A DNA stretch of 64,000 nt from Panorpa germanica (taxonomy: Eukaryota; Arthropoda; Insecta; Mecoptera; Panorpidae): contig OY783205.1 of assembly GCA_963678705.1 (NCBI GenBank), positions 2,170,001 to 2,234,000 of the forward strand, given 5' to 3'. How positions within the stretch are numbered: position 1 is the first letter of the stretch; every line of letters starts with the position of its first letter. The notes under the pieces were generated by a model that saw only the letters and a list, made by a program, of their open reading frames with translations, had not been told where the DNA came from and ran no database searches. Below, piece after piece: positions 37,874-52,675 of the stretch. The position numbers and the translations under genes were made by a program.

Positions 37874-38013
37874 CTGTCAATAGATTTGGACCATAATCTT
37901 TCTGCCACACGTTTTGTTTACTTAAGCTGCAAATTTAATACAATGTATAAAATATTTGGTTCGCTTCAGAGTAGTTTGGATTCGAGCAAGTTCTTAGGAA
38001 GTAATGCGTCTTG
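37874..38013 (-). pseudogene. Orphan GMC first exon, degraded
   Basis: On the minus strand it still reads CSNPNYSEANQIF, then after a small loss and a stop, SLSKQNVW and KDYGPNLLTG, ending at the normal GTCAGT donor. These are the hallmark pieces of exon 1 in the seven GMC genes. The ATG is gone and about 12-15 nt of the LVAAT region is missing. With no second or third exon between here and GMC-4, it is the last trace of an eighth array member or of an aborted duplication of the GMC-5 type. Confidence 0.8.
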
Positions 38014-39033
38014 ATTGGTTTAAATGTGAAATGTCACTGCAGTATTTTTTTAAAAATTCACTTTCAGATTAGTATTTAAAACAGGGGCCATCTATTTTAA
38101 AACATGTGGCAGCTGTTCACACCGCTAGTTACACGTTAATCATTTGTTGTATATTTTACACCGAAATTACCGATTTCAAATAAATATTGAAATAAATCAT
38201 GAAGCGACAGCTTAACAGACTGCTGTTTTTCGTTTCCGATCTCCCGACCAATATATTAGTTCCTGGGTTTGGTTCTTGTTTATATATATATGCACATTTA
38301 CGCTTTACATTCTTCCACATAATCATTATTTACATTTCATGAATTCTAATTATTTCTTAGCAAACCAATTATACAGATTTGTTACCGAAGTCATAGTCAA
38401 ACTATATCACTACTTTCTCTATAGAGTCTGGTATATTTAAAGGTTTATTTAAAGTTGACTTTTTGATTTTTCGAATAAATATTATATTTTGATTATTTTT
38501 CAATATTTTTTTATTTTTTATATTAAAAGAAATATGCTATGTTGCAAATTCTCGAAAAAGCGAAAAATATGTTTTTTTAAACTTGTACTTTTAACGCAAA
38601 GGTTGATTTCCAATAGCATTGGCTCTACTAGGCTATAATTTTTTGTTCTGTGGTAGATAATGGGTGAAGGTTGGTGAACTAACTTGTATTTTCAGCCTTT
38701 TCTCTCAGTAGTTACTTATACATTTGTTAAGCATATGAATTTACCAACGCTTTAACAGTTAAAGCGTTAACTGCTAACAATTAAAGCGTTGGAAAATTCA
38801 TATGCCTAACAAATGTATATGAAATCACATACATTGTTTTTATCGCGTTGTTCTTAAATTTAGGTGACTAAAATAAACATCATCAATGTTGTAATTATTA
38901 TTTATTTCATGAAAATGTTCATTTTGTAACTGCCATGACATTAATTATTTATATAATTCTGACATACAACAAGAAATAATTCGTTATACAGGCTAACAGA
39001 AATAGGTACCGCACGATGACGCATCCTATAGAA
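38014..39033. other. Spacer downstream of GMC-5
   Basis: No gene. Contains the large hairpin at 38718-38818, about 215 bp past the GMC-5 stop. Confidence 0.5.
38718..38818. repeat. 101-bp foldback (inverted repeat) 3' of GMC-5
   Basis: The left arm starts ATACATTTGTTAAGCATATG and continues through AATTTACCAACGCTTTAA. The right arm is its inverse with about two mismatches, giving ~38-bp arms. The centre holds a second palindrome, AACGCTTTAACAGTTAAAGC, so an alternative nested fold is possible. Small foldback element or a transcript 3'-end structure. Confidence 0.75.
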
Positions 39034-41771
39034 CTACTTCAAATCGCTCCTGATCATATCCGCAGCTTTTTCCCCAATCATAATAGCAGCTGCAGCTGTA
39101 TTTCCGCTAACGACGTCAGGCATAATGCTGGCGTCGGCAACCCTCAATCCTTTCACGCCGTGGACTTTGAGTTCAGGATTAACAACAGCCGTCCTATCTC
39201 CAATGGGCCCCATTTTTACTGACCCTGCAAAGTGGTGCCCGGGTTTCCCAATGCTTCTAATATAGCAAATCCAATATTTATCTGAAGTGAATTCCATCCC
39301 TTTGCACCGATTTAGAAATGGCCTAAGTAATGTAGCTCCCATCTTCTTCATTGTTGACGTTTTTATAAATTCTTGGACAAATTTAACGGCCTGTAGCATT
39401 ACATCAACATCTTCTTTCTTCTCCAAGTAGTTCAGATTAATTATTGGCTTCTCTAGAGGATCTGAGCTGCGCAGTTTCACTTCTCCAACTGATATTGGAT
39501 TCAATAAGGATAAGGCAATAATACAAATACTTGATTTCTTATTTGCACCCTCGATACTTTTGATGAAGTCTTCTGAATAACCATATGCCAACATGATATC
39601 TTGTTTGAAGTTAATGTCTCCTTTCTTGTAGTAAAGGAAAAATACTTCCAAGTTGGGGTATTTACCTGTTTTGTTTACGGTGTTTACAAATCCCACTAGA
39701 TCCAAGCTTCCTGCTAATGGTCCTGTTTTATGCATAAGGTAGTTATACAAGGAATCTACGTCATCAGTCTTTATGAATGCAGCTTTATCATTTGGAAGAG
39801 TAAGTATACACGGCACAGTGAAATGGTCTTGTAGATTTAACCCAACAGGTAAATCTGCAGTTACAGGAATTTTAAACTTTTGCAATTGCTTCGCAGGTCC
39901 TATTCCAGACAGCATAAGAAGCTGAGGAGAGTTTAGTGCTCCTGCAGAAACTATAACTTCCCTAGATGCATTGACGCTGATGGTTTCACCCTTGCTATTT
40001 ATAAATTCTACTCCAGTAGCTTGCTTTTGAACTTTATCAATCAGAATTTTACTAGCCATTGCGTTTTTAACAATGAATAAATTGTCTTTCTCTTCTTTGA
40101 GGAATGCTGTAGCAGGACTGCACCGGAACCCGTTGTCAATATTGCCTTGAACTTTGTAAAATCCGAAATTGTTTTCAACGTTTACATCAGTTCTAAAATC
40201 GAATCCCATTTCTGTAGCCGCATTAATTAAGTAGCTACTTAAGTTACCTGGATAGGATACGACCATCATTTCACCAGTGGTTCCGTGATACTTTCCTTGG
40301 TCACTTTCTAGTAATTCCTTAGATTGTAAGTTTTCTGTCTTCTTAAAGTACTTCAGTACGCTGTCATATCCCCATCCAGTGTTACCTTTTGCTTCCCAAC
40401 TATCGTAATCTTTTCTGTTTCCTCTAATGTACAACATGCCGTTAGTAGATGAGCATCCTCCAAGAAGCTTCCCCCGAGGAATGTAAGTCCGGCCGTTGTC
40501 AATTTCTAAACTATGTGTTGCACTTTGTTCTGCGTAGTACTCCCAGTCATATTTAGTTTTTTGGAAGTTAAGGAATAAGCCTGGAATCTGTGAAAGGTTA
40601 GTAAATGGAAAAATGAAGATGTTCACCAAGCATATGGTTAGTATTTAGAGATATTTCATGGAAAATGTGTTTGGCTAAGTGCTCAAGTATAAGTAACTTA
40701 TTGAACAATTGGTATTTGGTAAGGATATAATATCATATGAAACACACTCTGTTCACTTTTGGTATTTGGCGTATCATTGTGATTAATAAATATTTACCAT
40801 GGCAACCAAAGGAGGATCTTCCCCAGCTTCTAACAAAAGTACTCTTTTGTTATAGTCCTCACTAAGCCTGCCCGCAATTGTAGACCCAGCAGAACCAGCA
40901 CCGATGACTATATAATCAAATCTCTTTGATTCTAAAAAAATTATAAGTAAAATAATTTAAAAATTGACTTTATTTAAAAAATCATATAGGACTACGAGCA
41001 TATTAAGAATATATGGAAAGTTCTATTTGTAATTCATTGTTGAAAGTATAACATTTCATTATTATCAATTAAAATTGTAGCAAAATTGTAAAATTAAAAA
41101 AAAAATTGTAGCATGTTGTTAATTTGTGCATGTAAAGAGAATTTTAACCACTTAGGGGACACTATATTTGTGGAAGAAGAGATCAGTGTGGTGGTTATGT
41201 TGATGGAGAGGAATGTAAAGGTATAGTAGCAGGAAGTAATACTGGGAGTGTGAGTTACTGGCATTCACAAAATAAAGGACACATGACATGCAAGGAGATT
41301 AGCGAGATTTAGAATGGGCAATGAGAAGAAGGGAAATGGATATCAGAAAGACAAGGGGAGCAGAGTCTGTGGAGACAGGAAAGGAAGGAGGTGAATGGCA
41401 CAGATGCAGAGAAGTATAAAGAAGAAGAAAAAGTAATGCCTAAACGGTAAAAACATTAAATAAATAAATACAAAACATACCGTAGATATTACAATGACTG
41501 TTTTAAAATAGGAAGTGAATTATTTATTAGAATTGAAGACATTACTTTACAGAACTTTGAATGTGACACTGACTCGGCGACTTTTCGACTCTGTGGATAC
41601 TTGAAGTAAATCGCACTGACCTGTCAACAGTTTTGGTCCATAATCTTCTGGCCACACGTTTTGTCTGGTCAAGTTGCACGTGGCTGCCACTAGAACTTGA
41701 AACAACGCAGAAAATATTGGGTTCGCTGCTGAGTAATTCGGATTGGAGCAAGCTCCCAAGAGCTCGTCCAT
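39034..41771 (-). CDS. GMC-5: GMC oxidoreductase with altered active site
   Basis: Exons on the minus strand: 41621-41771, 40798-40931, 39034-40587, encoding 612 aa. Starts [15 protein letters not shown]. Exon 2 has VIGAGSAG and ends in VAM at the donor. Exon 3 has signature 1 ([13 protein letters not shown]), signature 2 ([15 protein letters not shown]) and the active-site His ([11 protein letters not shown]). The partner position, Asn in GNTNAAT of GMC-1 and most insect relatives, is Ala here (SGNTAAAA). The change is shared with GMC-6. In GMC enzymes this residue and the His act together on the substrate hydroxyl, so catalysis is probably weak or changed. The frame is otherwise intact. Intron 1 holds a LINE fragment. 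Closest to GMC-6 (shared 3' flank GATGACGCATC and AGAACTACTTCAAATCGCTC). Confidence 0.88.
41160..41470 (+). mobile_element. 5'-truncated LINE fragment (GMC-5 intron 1)
   Basis: A purine-rich block with [15 protein letters not shown] near 41297, the LINE ORF2 C-terminal stretch also seen at 4594 and 35115. It ends TAAACGGTAAAAACATTAAA plus TAAA repeats, a LINE-style tail. It lies antisense inside the GMC-5 intron. Confidence 0.55.
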
Positions 41772-43261
41772 CTTGTTTAGTTAAATGTTCAAATGTTTCA
41801 ATGTTACTTCAGAATTTGTTTAAAATTATACTTCAAGGTGTTATTTAAATGTAGGTTATCTCTTTTTAAAAGACAGCTGTTCACACCGCTAATCTATCAA
41901 TGAGTAAACGAGAAGGACTTATGTGTCAGTAATATTAGAGCAATCAAGACAGGTATATCATTTTAATTTTCTCAGTTTGTAATGATATTCTGATTAGAAC
42001 GTAAATTTTTCACTTGTAAAGATTTTAATAACTCTTGATCATAACAAATGTCATAGAATGTTTGGAAAATAAGCTACTAGATAGCTAATTTTAATGCTTA
42101 ATTATTCGTTTAGAGCTGTGTTGTATTCTAGTAGTAACCTTGCAGTTAGCTTGTATACCAACCTTTGTACACCAAGCATAAATAACGCTACTTTCAAGTT
42201 TTAAACCTGCACTCCAAGACAATTTTCTATCTGGGTAATAATGTTACGGCTTAATTTATGTTTTCGAAAATTTTCTATTTTGTTAGGATTAAATGTCTAA
42301 TATATTTGCCGTTCTCAAATAATTCCCTGAAAACTTAAGAATTTTCTGGAAACCCGTAATTTTGGAGAAAGTGGAAAAATAGGAACTTTGTGTTCCTTAA
42401 TTTTGAAACCGGAAAAATAGAAGAATATAATTTTGCATATGAATTTTGTTATTTATTGTGAATATATTTTGTAATTTAAAATTTACGAAATCAAAGAAAA
42501 CTGCTTCAAGAAAATTAGTGGACCTGGTAAGAAACTTCGTAAAGTAAAGTAAAAAGAATATATACTCGTATATATATATATATATAATTTTATAAATTAT
42601 ATTTTGGGTTAACATAATAATTTATAGCGAGAATTAAAATTGTGCTGGAAAGTTAAAAATGTGCATTTGTTATCTTTAGCGCCTAATTAACAAATAGAAT
42701 AAAAAATCGTAGATCTAGAAAATAAGCTGGACAAATATTTGTAGACAAGTATGTGCTATATAGTACATAACAATTTATTTTTATTTTCATAATAGAAATG
42801 TAGAAGTTATTTTTAAGATTAAAAGTGCACTCTCTGTAAAACATTATGTTCTCATTGTAATATTACAATTACATTTCTAAATAAGTTAATTTAAAATAAA
42901 ATTGAAAATTCATTATTTTGTAAAAGAACCACCAAACTATTTAATCTTTGTCTTATTTGAAAAGTATGAGATTTAATTCAACAGTTAATGATTCTCTTAA
43001 TTTTAAATATTAATCAAATTAATATCATGAACCGATTGTTCATGATTCTTCACTGTTTTAAATGTGATCACAAATATAAGGTAACAAAAATAAAGTAATT
43101 TTACAAGAATAAACTAATTTTCTTTAATGCTGCTGCAACTATTATTTATTTAAGTAAAATTATTATTTTGTGATTGTTATAAAATTAATTCATTAGTAAT
43201 TGTTCATTGGTAATCAATTGTTTTACAGAAGTATGATCAACGGATGACGCATCAGATAGAA
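41772..43261. other. Spacer between GMC-6 and GMC-5
   Basis: AT-rich, no gene seen. Contains a short TA dinucleotide run (about 42568-42586). The last ~40 bp before the GMC-6 stop match the GMC-5 3' flank. Confidence 0.5.
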
Positions 43262-46200
43262 CTACTTCAAATCGCTCTTGATCATATCCGCAACTTTCTC
43301 ACCAATCATAACAGCAGCTGCAGCTGTATTTGCGCTAACGACGTCAGGCATAATGCTGGCGTCGGCAACCCTTAATCCTTTCACGCCGTGGACTTTGAGT
43401 TCAGGATTAACCACAGCTGTTTTGTCCCCAATGGGCCCCATCTTAACAGACCCTGCAAAGTGGTATCCACTTTGGCCAATGCTTCTGAAATAGCAAATCC
43501 AATAGTTATCTGTAGCAAATTCAAACTTTTTACATCTACTTATTGTTGGTCTAAATAACTTAGCTCCCATCTTCTTCATTGCAGACGTTTTTATTACTTT
43601 CTGGACAAATTCTGCGCATTCCAACATTGTGTCAACATCTTTTTTCTTAGTAAGATATTTGACATCAATTATCGGTTTTTCTAGAGGGTCTGTGCTACGC
43701 AACTTTACTTCACCAGATGATTTTGGATTAAGTTGAAATGCAACAATCACCAAAATGCTTGATTTCTGGTTCTCTTCCTCTATGCTCTTAATAAATTCTT
43801 CCCAGTATCCAACTGAAATGAATGGATTTTTCCTTAATTCTTCATCGTTCTTTCTGTGATAGACATGTAATAATTGCATATTAGGGTAACTATCAGTGTT
43901 GTTTAAAGTATTTATAAACGCTCCAACATCTGCTAGTCCTGCGAGCGGCCCTTTCCTGTATTTTAGATAGTTGTACAAGGAATCCGAGTAGTCGACCTTC
44001 ACATACTCTGTAGTGTCATTCGGAAGACTAACTATAAATGGCACAACCAAGTGATCTTACAAGTTCAAGCCAACTGGTAAATCTGCAACGACAGGGATTT
44101 TTAACTTTTGCAATTGCTTCGCAGGTCCTATTCCAGACAGCATTAGAAGCTGGGGAGAGTTTATTGCTCCTGCAGAAACTATAACTTCCCTAGATGCATT
44201 GACGCTAAAGGTTTCACCCTCACTGTTTATAAACTCTACCCCTGTGGCTTGTTTCTTAAATTCATCCATTACAATTTTACTAACTAACGCATGCTTGACA
44301 ATATGTAAGTTGTCTTTCTTTTTCTTGAGGAATGCTGTAGCAGGACTGGATCTTTCACCATTATCTATGTTTCCTTGAATCCTGTAAAGTCCGAGGTATT
44401 TTTCAACATTCGAATCCTCACTAAAATCATATCCCAGTTCTTTAGCTGCATTAATTATGTAAGTACTCAAATTGCCTGCGTAATAATTCACTACCATTGG
44501 ACCAGTTGTTCCGTGATACTTTCCTTGATCACTTTCTAGTAATTCCTTGGCTTGTAAGTTTTCTGTCTTCTTAAAGTACTTCAGTACGCTGTCATATCCC
44601 CATCCGGTGTTTCCTTTAGTTTCCCAACTGTCGTAATCTTTTCTGTTTCCTCTGAAGTATCCCATTCCGTTAATAGACGAGCCTCCTCCAATGAGTTTCC
44701 CTTGAGGAATGTAGGCTCTCCCGCTGTTCATTTCTAAACTGTGTGTTGCACTAGGTTCTGCATAGTACTCCCAATCGTACTTAGTTTTTTTGAACATTCT
44801 GTACAAACCTGGTACCTGTGAATCATTGGCTAAGTAAAAATACAATCTCACAATTGGTGGTGACAATGGGATCCTTTGGGGGAGCTATACATTGATTTCT
44901 GGTTATGTTACATTAAAGGTGGCTAATCTACTCTTCTTTGAGATTTACACAAGACGATTAAACAGTTAAGCTGTCGAAGTTCTACGCTTACAGTGATTAA
45001 TTGGGAAATAGTTAGATGCTACAGAGCTCGCAATCAAGTGTTTTCTCATTTTTTGATTTGATTTTTACGTTACTACACAATCCAAAATGAATAGGGTCGA
45101 ATCTTATCAGGTTTCAGGTATTTAGATTCGTTATGAAAATTTTGTTTTATTATCGCAACTCTTACGAATAGCAATTATTCTATTCTGGTACCAATTAACA
45201 AACAAATTGTTGGTATAGAAAAAATTAATTCTCTTTACGTCGTCCTTTATTGGTTCCAATTAACCACGCTAATCAGGTCCATGGTTTATAAGATACAGTA
45301 TAAGTTAGTTAAGTCTTATTGATTTTTCGTGTTTCATATTCATATTTTCTACACTAATTTAAGTTTGGTATTTTGACTATAGCTTACTTACGACAGTGAA
45401 CAAAGGAGGATCACCACCAGCTTCTAGTAAAAGTATATTAAGGTTTGGGTCCTCGCTAAGTCTACCAGAAATGGTGGCACCTGCAGAGCCAGAACCGACC
45501 ACTACGTAGTCAAACTGCGTGCATGCTGAAAAAAATATTTCTGTACTTTGAAACTAGTTGATTTTCTAGAAACTCTTTTCTTGCTTTTGTATAATAGTTC
45601 ATTAGTCCAATCTTATTTTTAAATTAAGTGCCTTATTTAGAAACGTTTTCTATGACGTCATGCGTCACGAATTGTAAAAGTGTGATGTACATTTGTTTCT
45701 TAATGATATTCATTTGTTTGTTAATATTGGCAAATAAAATTTTAGTGAAAATTCAACTTGAGGTTAAGGTTTTTTTTTTCACCTATTTTTCCGAGCGCCT
45801 TTGTGGAGTAATTCCTTCAACGACGAGATTATGTGTAAACACTTGTTACATTCGAGAATAATGCACATTCGTCTAAACACAATTGGTTGTTAAGAATCTT
45901 AATAACTAAACATTTTAACTTTATTAATAGAAAACTATTAGGAAATAATACACTTTTTATTAACAATTATGTTAATCTAAACTAAGGGGCCTATTTTGTA
46001 ACTGCTTATCTGACATCTGTTACCTTCTGATGATTTTTCAAAGGTATATTTTCTAAACTAAGTTATGTAAGCTAACACAAAACTATCAGAAGACCTTAAA
46101 CAAAGAGCAAAGTGGATCCCATACCTTGAATCTGGTAAAAGTAGGTAAATTATAGTGCTCTGAAAAATGGTCAGATGTCAACAGACGTCAGGTAAGGAGT

Positions 46201-46501
46201 TACAAAATAGGCCCCAAAATTTCAAAATAGACTGGCACTTCTTAAAAAACAATTAAAAAAGAATTCAGATTTTCCTTGATGACAAAACGGGATTTTTAGA
46301 ATTATAATTATATATGATAATTCTAGTCAAATTAAATAAATCTGTCTGACCTGTCAATAGTTTTGGTCCATAATCTTCCGGCCACACGTTTTGTCTGGTC
46401 ATGTTACATGTGGCTGCCACTAGAACTTGGAACAACGTGGAAAATATTTGACTTGCCTCTACGTAATTCGAATTCGGGCAAGTTTCCAGGAAATCGTCCA
46501 T
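43262..46501 (-). pseudogene. GMC-6: GMC oxidoreductase with one nonsense codon
   Basis: Exons on the minus strand: 46351-46501, 45392-45525, 43262-44815, with clean splice sites and a whole number of codons (612 aa plus stop if read through). Starts MDDFLETCPNSN; an ATG nine bases further upstream (46510) is in frame. The stretch that reads GLNLQDH in the paralogues has TAA for the Gln codon here (44054-44056), a single C-to-T change. All else is open, with FAD loop VGSGSAG, signature 1 (GKLIGGGSSINGM), signature 2 ([15 protein letters not shown]) and His ([11 protein letters not shown]). The partner Asn is Ala (SANTAAAA), as in GMC-5. The stop comes before the substrate and active-site parts, so the product would be inactive. 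Probably a young pseudogene; an allele or a read error remains possible. Confidence 0.85.
45986..46215. mobile_element. MITE family M, copy 2 (GMC-6 intron 1)
   Basis: Ends GGGGCCTATTTTGTAACTGC (left) and GTTACAAAATAGGCCCC (right). Inside are ACACAAAACTATCAGAAGAC and AGTGGATCC, as in the copy at 33183-33389, and in the same orientation. No coding capacity; target duplication unclear. Confidence 0.8.
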
Positions 46502-47732
46502 CATGGTCATATTTTTTATATTAATTTCGAAATATTGGTTTTTATCTTTATTTGTTAGAATGGTGTTTACTTAAGGATGATTGAAAAAAGGTTTTCTGAT
46601 TTTTGGAATTGGAAGGAAAGTCTACTCCTGTTAATTATAGAATATTTCAAACATTTTGAAAGCAGCTTACTTCAACTTAAAACATTCATTGAGAAGTTAT
46701 CTTCAGGTTATAATTGATCCAGGTATTGATTAAACTATAAAATTATTATCCACTAGAAATACAAATGCAGTATTGTGTCACAGAGATAAATAACTCAATT
46801 GACAGCATCTGTGCACAGTTGTTAGAACTAAAAATAAGCATATAGAAAGTACATGGAATAAAACGATAACTTATTGTTCTAGAAACAATGTGTACGAGTA
46901 TGTAACAATAGAACTCCAAACAATTAGTAAGATAAGTGAGAAATTAAAATATAAGTACTATGTTTAGTACCATATACAGTGCCGTACCGAGATTAATGGG
47001 GGCTTTTATTTAACTCTCACGCAAAATCATTTGTATCTAGTAATAATTGAATCGCGATTTTTAAAACTAGTGGTAGTAAAGTAAGAAAGAACATTTGAAA
47101 AAGTAGTTGAGATTGTTATAAAAACAAGAAATGTCAATGTTAGAATCTAAATTAAGAGTAAACAAACTTGTAACATTAATAGTAGAGGGAAAACACGTTT
47201 CAAGTTTTTCTTGGTTCATCAGATTCAATATTTGATTATTTTATTATTAATAATTTTTTCCCTTTCAAAAAATGTTACACTCAATGTTAAGCATAGAAAA
47301 AATTTTAAAATCAAAAAATTAAATTAAAATACTTAATCCGTAAAACATAAAACATTGCCAGGTAATTGATGTTAACTGATGTTTTTTTTTTTCAAATATA
47401 GTTTCTCGAGCTTCATAGGCACGTAGCCTTTTATCGCCCCTAATATTGTTCTGCTTCTTCTTATACGTTGTATCCAGACAACAAGAATGATCTATTCATG
47501 GCTACTGCAGTTATAAATTTCGGTTTCTCAATCAAAAAGGCGGTGTTAACAGGAAGCGTCAAACCTGGCATTCATATAACATATTACTATCACCCATCTT
47601 TAAATTAAATTACAAAAGAATTTGTTGCAGTATTTATTTATTTAATAATGTTCGGAACAGTGTTTTATATATTGTGAATTTACAAAACTCCAGTGTTTCT
47701 CAAACCACTATTCTTAACTCAACTCAATGCAA
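46502..47732. other. Spacer between GMC-7 and GMC-6
   Basis: No gene or repeat ends recognised; AT-rich sequence only. Confidence 0.5.
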
Positions 47733-50144
<2,412 letters not shown>

Positions 50145-52070
50145 CTCTAAATTCGTGTATTAATTATAACTGATCTGAAACAGTACTAATTGAAAATTAG
50201 GTCAAATTAACAACTTAACGAACGGAAACAGCTGAGCATACAACGCACGGTCGTAACACGCTTCATTTATTTCAATTATTTTAATATTAAGAATTACTTG
50301 TTTAGTAAAATATGCGTTGTTTTAACTCGAGTATGTTTTGACATACATACCGGTTCAGTGGTTCCCAACTTTTTTAATCCCGGAACATTTTTGATAACAA
50401 TAAATATTTAGAGTTTAATAATCAATTCATAAAAACAATTAGATCTGTAGACCGAGGAAAGTAGTTACGAGTTCGTTCAAAAACCTCGAATTTAGTTCGC
50501 TCAGACTTCGTTCAGTGCTGTCCGAATATGTCACGTGAACTATCGGGTCTCTCATAATTACGGCATCCCATCAAAAAAAATTTTTTTAACATCATCCATT
50601 TAAGGAATACGGGAATTGGTTACCAAACAAAATTATACACTACATCTAGTCTAGACACCATCACCGACCCGATCCTTAACCCAGGCTAGTTTTAGGTAAA
50701 GTTTCCTTGGAAAACTTTCCTACTACCTCAAGCGAGCATCCGAGGAAACTCTAGAACTATCAAACGATGGCTTGTTTAGCACAAAATTGGAAAGCAACAG
50801 AAAAAATAACGATTTTAAGTAATACTTTCAATATTCGATGGTCTTTTAATATTCAACTGATCTAGTATTCTGTTTGGTTTTATTTCTTATATATAGATAC
50901 CTTATTATAATATTATTTTGAAAGGAGTGAGGTCTCTCGTATGATCAAGTAAGATCGAATGACTAATATTGGATAAATGGAACTCATAATTTGTCTAAGG
51001 TGTTTTTATTATATTTTATTACTTTGTCAATATTTACCCTCACTATCAAGTAACTGTAAGTATGCTGTATAATAATTTTTATATTTATTGAATTTATTTA
51101 ATGATGTCCTATTTCCGATGTTGAGTCGTATCACCGACGACGTCCCACTATGTTGGTAATTTTAGTGTTGTTGTGTACTCATATATGTGAATTACACCAC
51201 TATAAGTTTTATGAATAACATAATTTTATGATACATAGAATGCAGATAAAATTATTGCAGTGCCGAATTAGTTAAATTGATAATCAATTGTATAAGTGTG
51301 CACTTTCTATGCTTCTATTCTAAATCTATGTAACAGCCGTTTTTATAAAATAAGTATTACGTTTTAATAGAAAGCTATTGTTTTACTTGAACTGTATTTT
51401 TCCCATTAAAGAGCAATGCTTTATTAAGACACGAAACTTAGATTTTTATGTTGCTTTGAAAATTACGAAACTAACGTTCCTAAAACTATTGCAACTCACA
51501 AAGCTAAAGGTCGGGATACTATGAAATTTTGGCACATACCGTTTGAAAGTTGGTATCTAAAAATCATATGGCTTTGTCAGTCTATGAACTGTCTGATGTT
51601 ATAATACTATTATAATTATTATTTTGACAAAAGCTAGTTTTAAATTCCATAAAACATGATCATAACTCTTTTGAGCAAGCTATTAATTAAAAAGAATACT
51701 AATCACTACAAATAATATTTCGTATTCTAAGAAAGTTAAATATCACGGAACACTATTCTGTTTACACTTCGTTCATAGTATTGCTTTTATTTAACATCTC
51801 TCGAAACACGTTCTGACCACATTCTGGCTCTGTTTATTCTTATCTGTTCCCACTATCGAACTGTATTTTAACATTAGGTTTACAAGTATAAATGCGTCTA
51901 TTGGGTGAAGCCTATTTACGATTTGAAAAACCGATTTGGAGACGCCAACATATCCGAATCAAGACATAAAGGTCGAATGTTCCGCGTCAGACCGTCAGCC
52001 ATTTTAAGTCGTTTGTAGTGCTTCTAATATAAATTGATCGAGCGATCTTATATTAATACGTTTTATTCAA
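50145..52070. other. Spacer right of the GMC array
   Basis: No gene. CAGTGGTTCCCAACTTTTTT at 50356-50375 looks like the end of a hAT transposon, but no partner end was found. A copy of the dispersed repeat lies at 51095-51170. Confidence 0.5.
51095..51170 (-). repeat. Dispersed repeat, copy 5
   Basis: CCTATTTCCGATGTTGAGTC then TATCACCGACGACGTCC and CACTATGTT. Inverse of copies 1 and 2, same orientation as copies 3 and 4. Confidence 0.6.
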
Positions 52071-52463
52071 TATACGAGGGTAGTTTGATAATTCAGTTAC
52101 TTTTTGAATTTCCCGAGCAGCTCCCGTCAACTGTCACCTATTAATAGACTACTGTCAAATTTTGAGCAAGCCGTGATTGCGTTTTAGTGTAAAAATTCAC
52201 AAATTGAGATACGACTGTTACTCCATCCAGCACATTCTCCAGATTTAGCCTCCTACGAACGTGAATAAATGACTGGGCTGTAGGAGATTTGGAACAACAA
52301 GTCATCTCAAAGAGGACTGACACAAACGACTATTTTTAGGGCTTAGTGGAGACTTATTATTTGGAAGGAATAAAACGGTAAAATCGAATAGAAATAACAC
52401 TGGATAAAGAAAGCGGTTTAAAAAAAATATATATCAACTGAACTATGAAAATACCCTCGTATA
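52071..52463 (+). mobile_element. Decayed mariner copy, internally deleted
   Basis: The inverted ends TATACGAGGGTAGTTT (52071) and AAAATACCCTCGTATA (to 52463) are mariner-like. Inside, one frame gives LHPAHSPDLASY, a worn form of the mariner catalytic HxPYSPDLAPSD motif. At 393 bp it is a deleted, dead copy of a ~1.3 kb element. Confidence 0.75.
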
Positions 52464-52648
52464 AAGGGCCATCCATAAATTACTTCACACAAATTTCCTG
52501 CTATTCTGCCCCACTCCGTCCTTATTATAAATTGTCACATTTCAATTAATACATTTTTTTTATGTGTCGTGGAAATTTCTAGATGTTTCCGAAAATTATT
52601 TTAACTCTTTTTTCCTCCAAGCTAATAAATAAATAAAGTAACTGTCTC

Positions 52649-52675
52649 TTAAACGGGTAAAACATTAAATAAATA
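52649..52675 (+). repeat. LINE-type 3' tail remnant
   Basis: TTAAACGGGTAAAACATTAA followed by ATAAATA; the same tail type ends the LINE fragments near 4890 and 41440. Only the tail is recognisable. Confidence 0.4.

Noticed and set aside
37874-38013. Alternative functional first exon for GMC-4
   Set aside because: It lacks the ATG, carries a stop and a small loss, and GMC-4 has its own intact exon 1 at 33952-34099.
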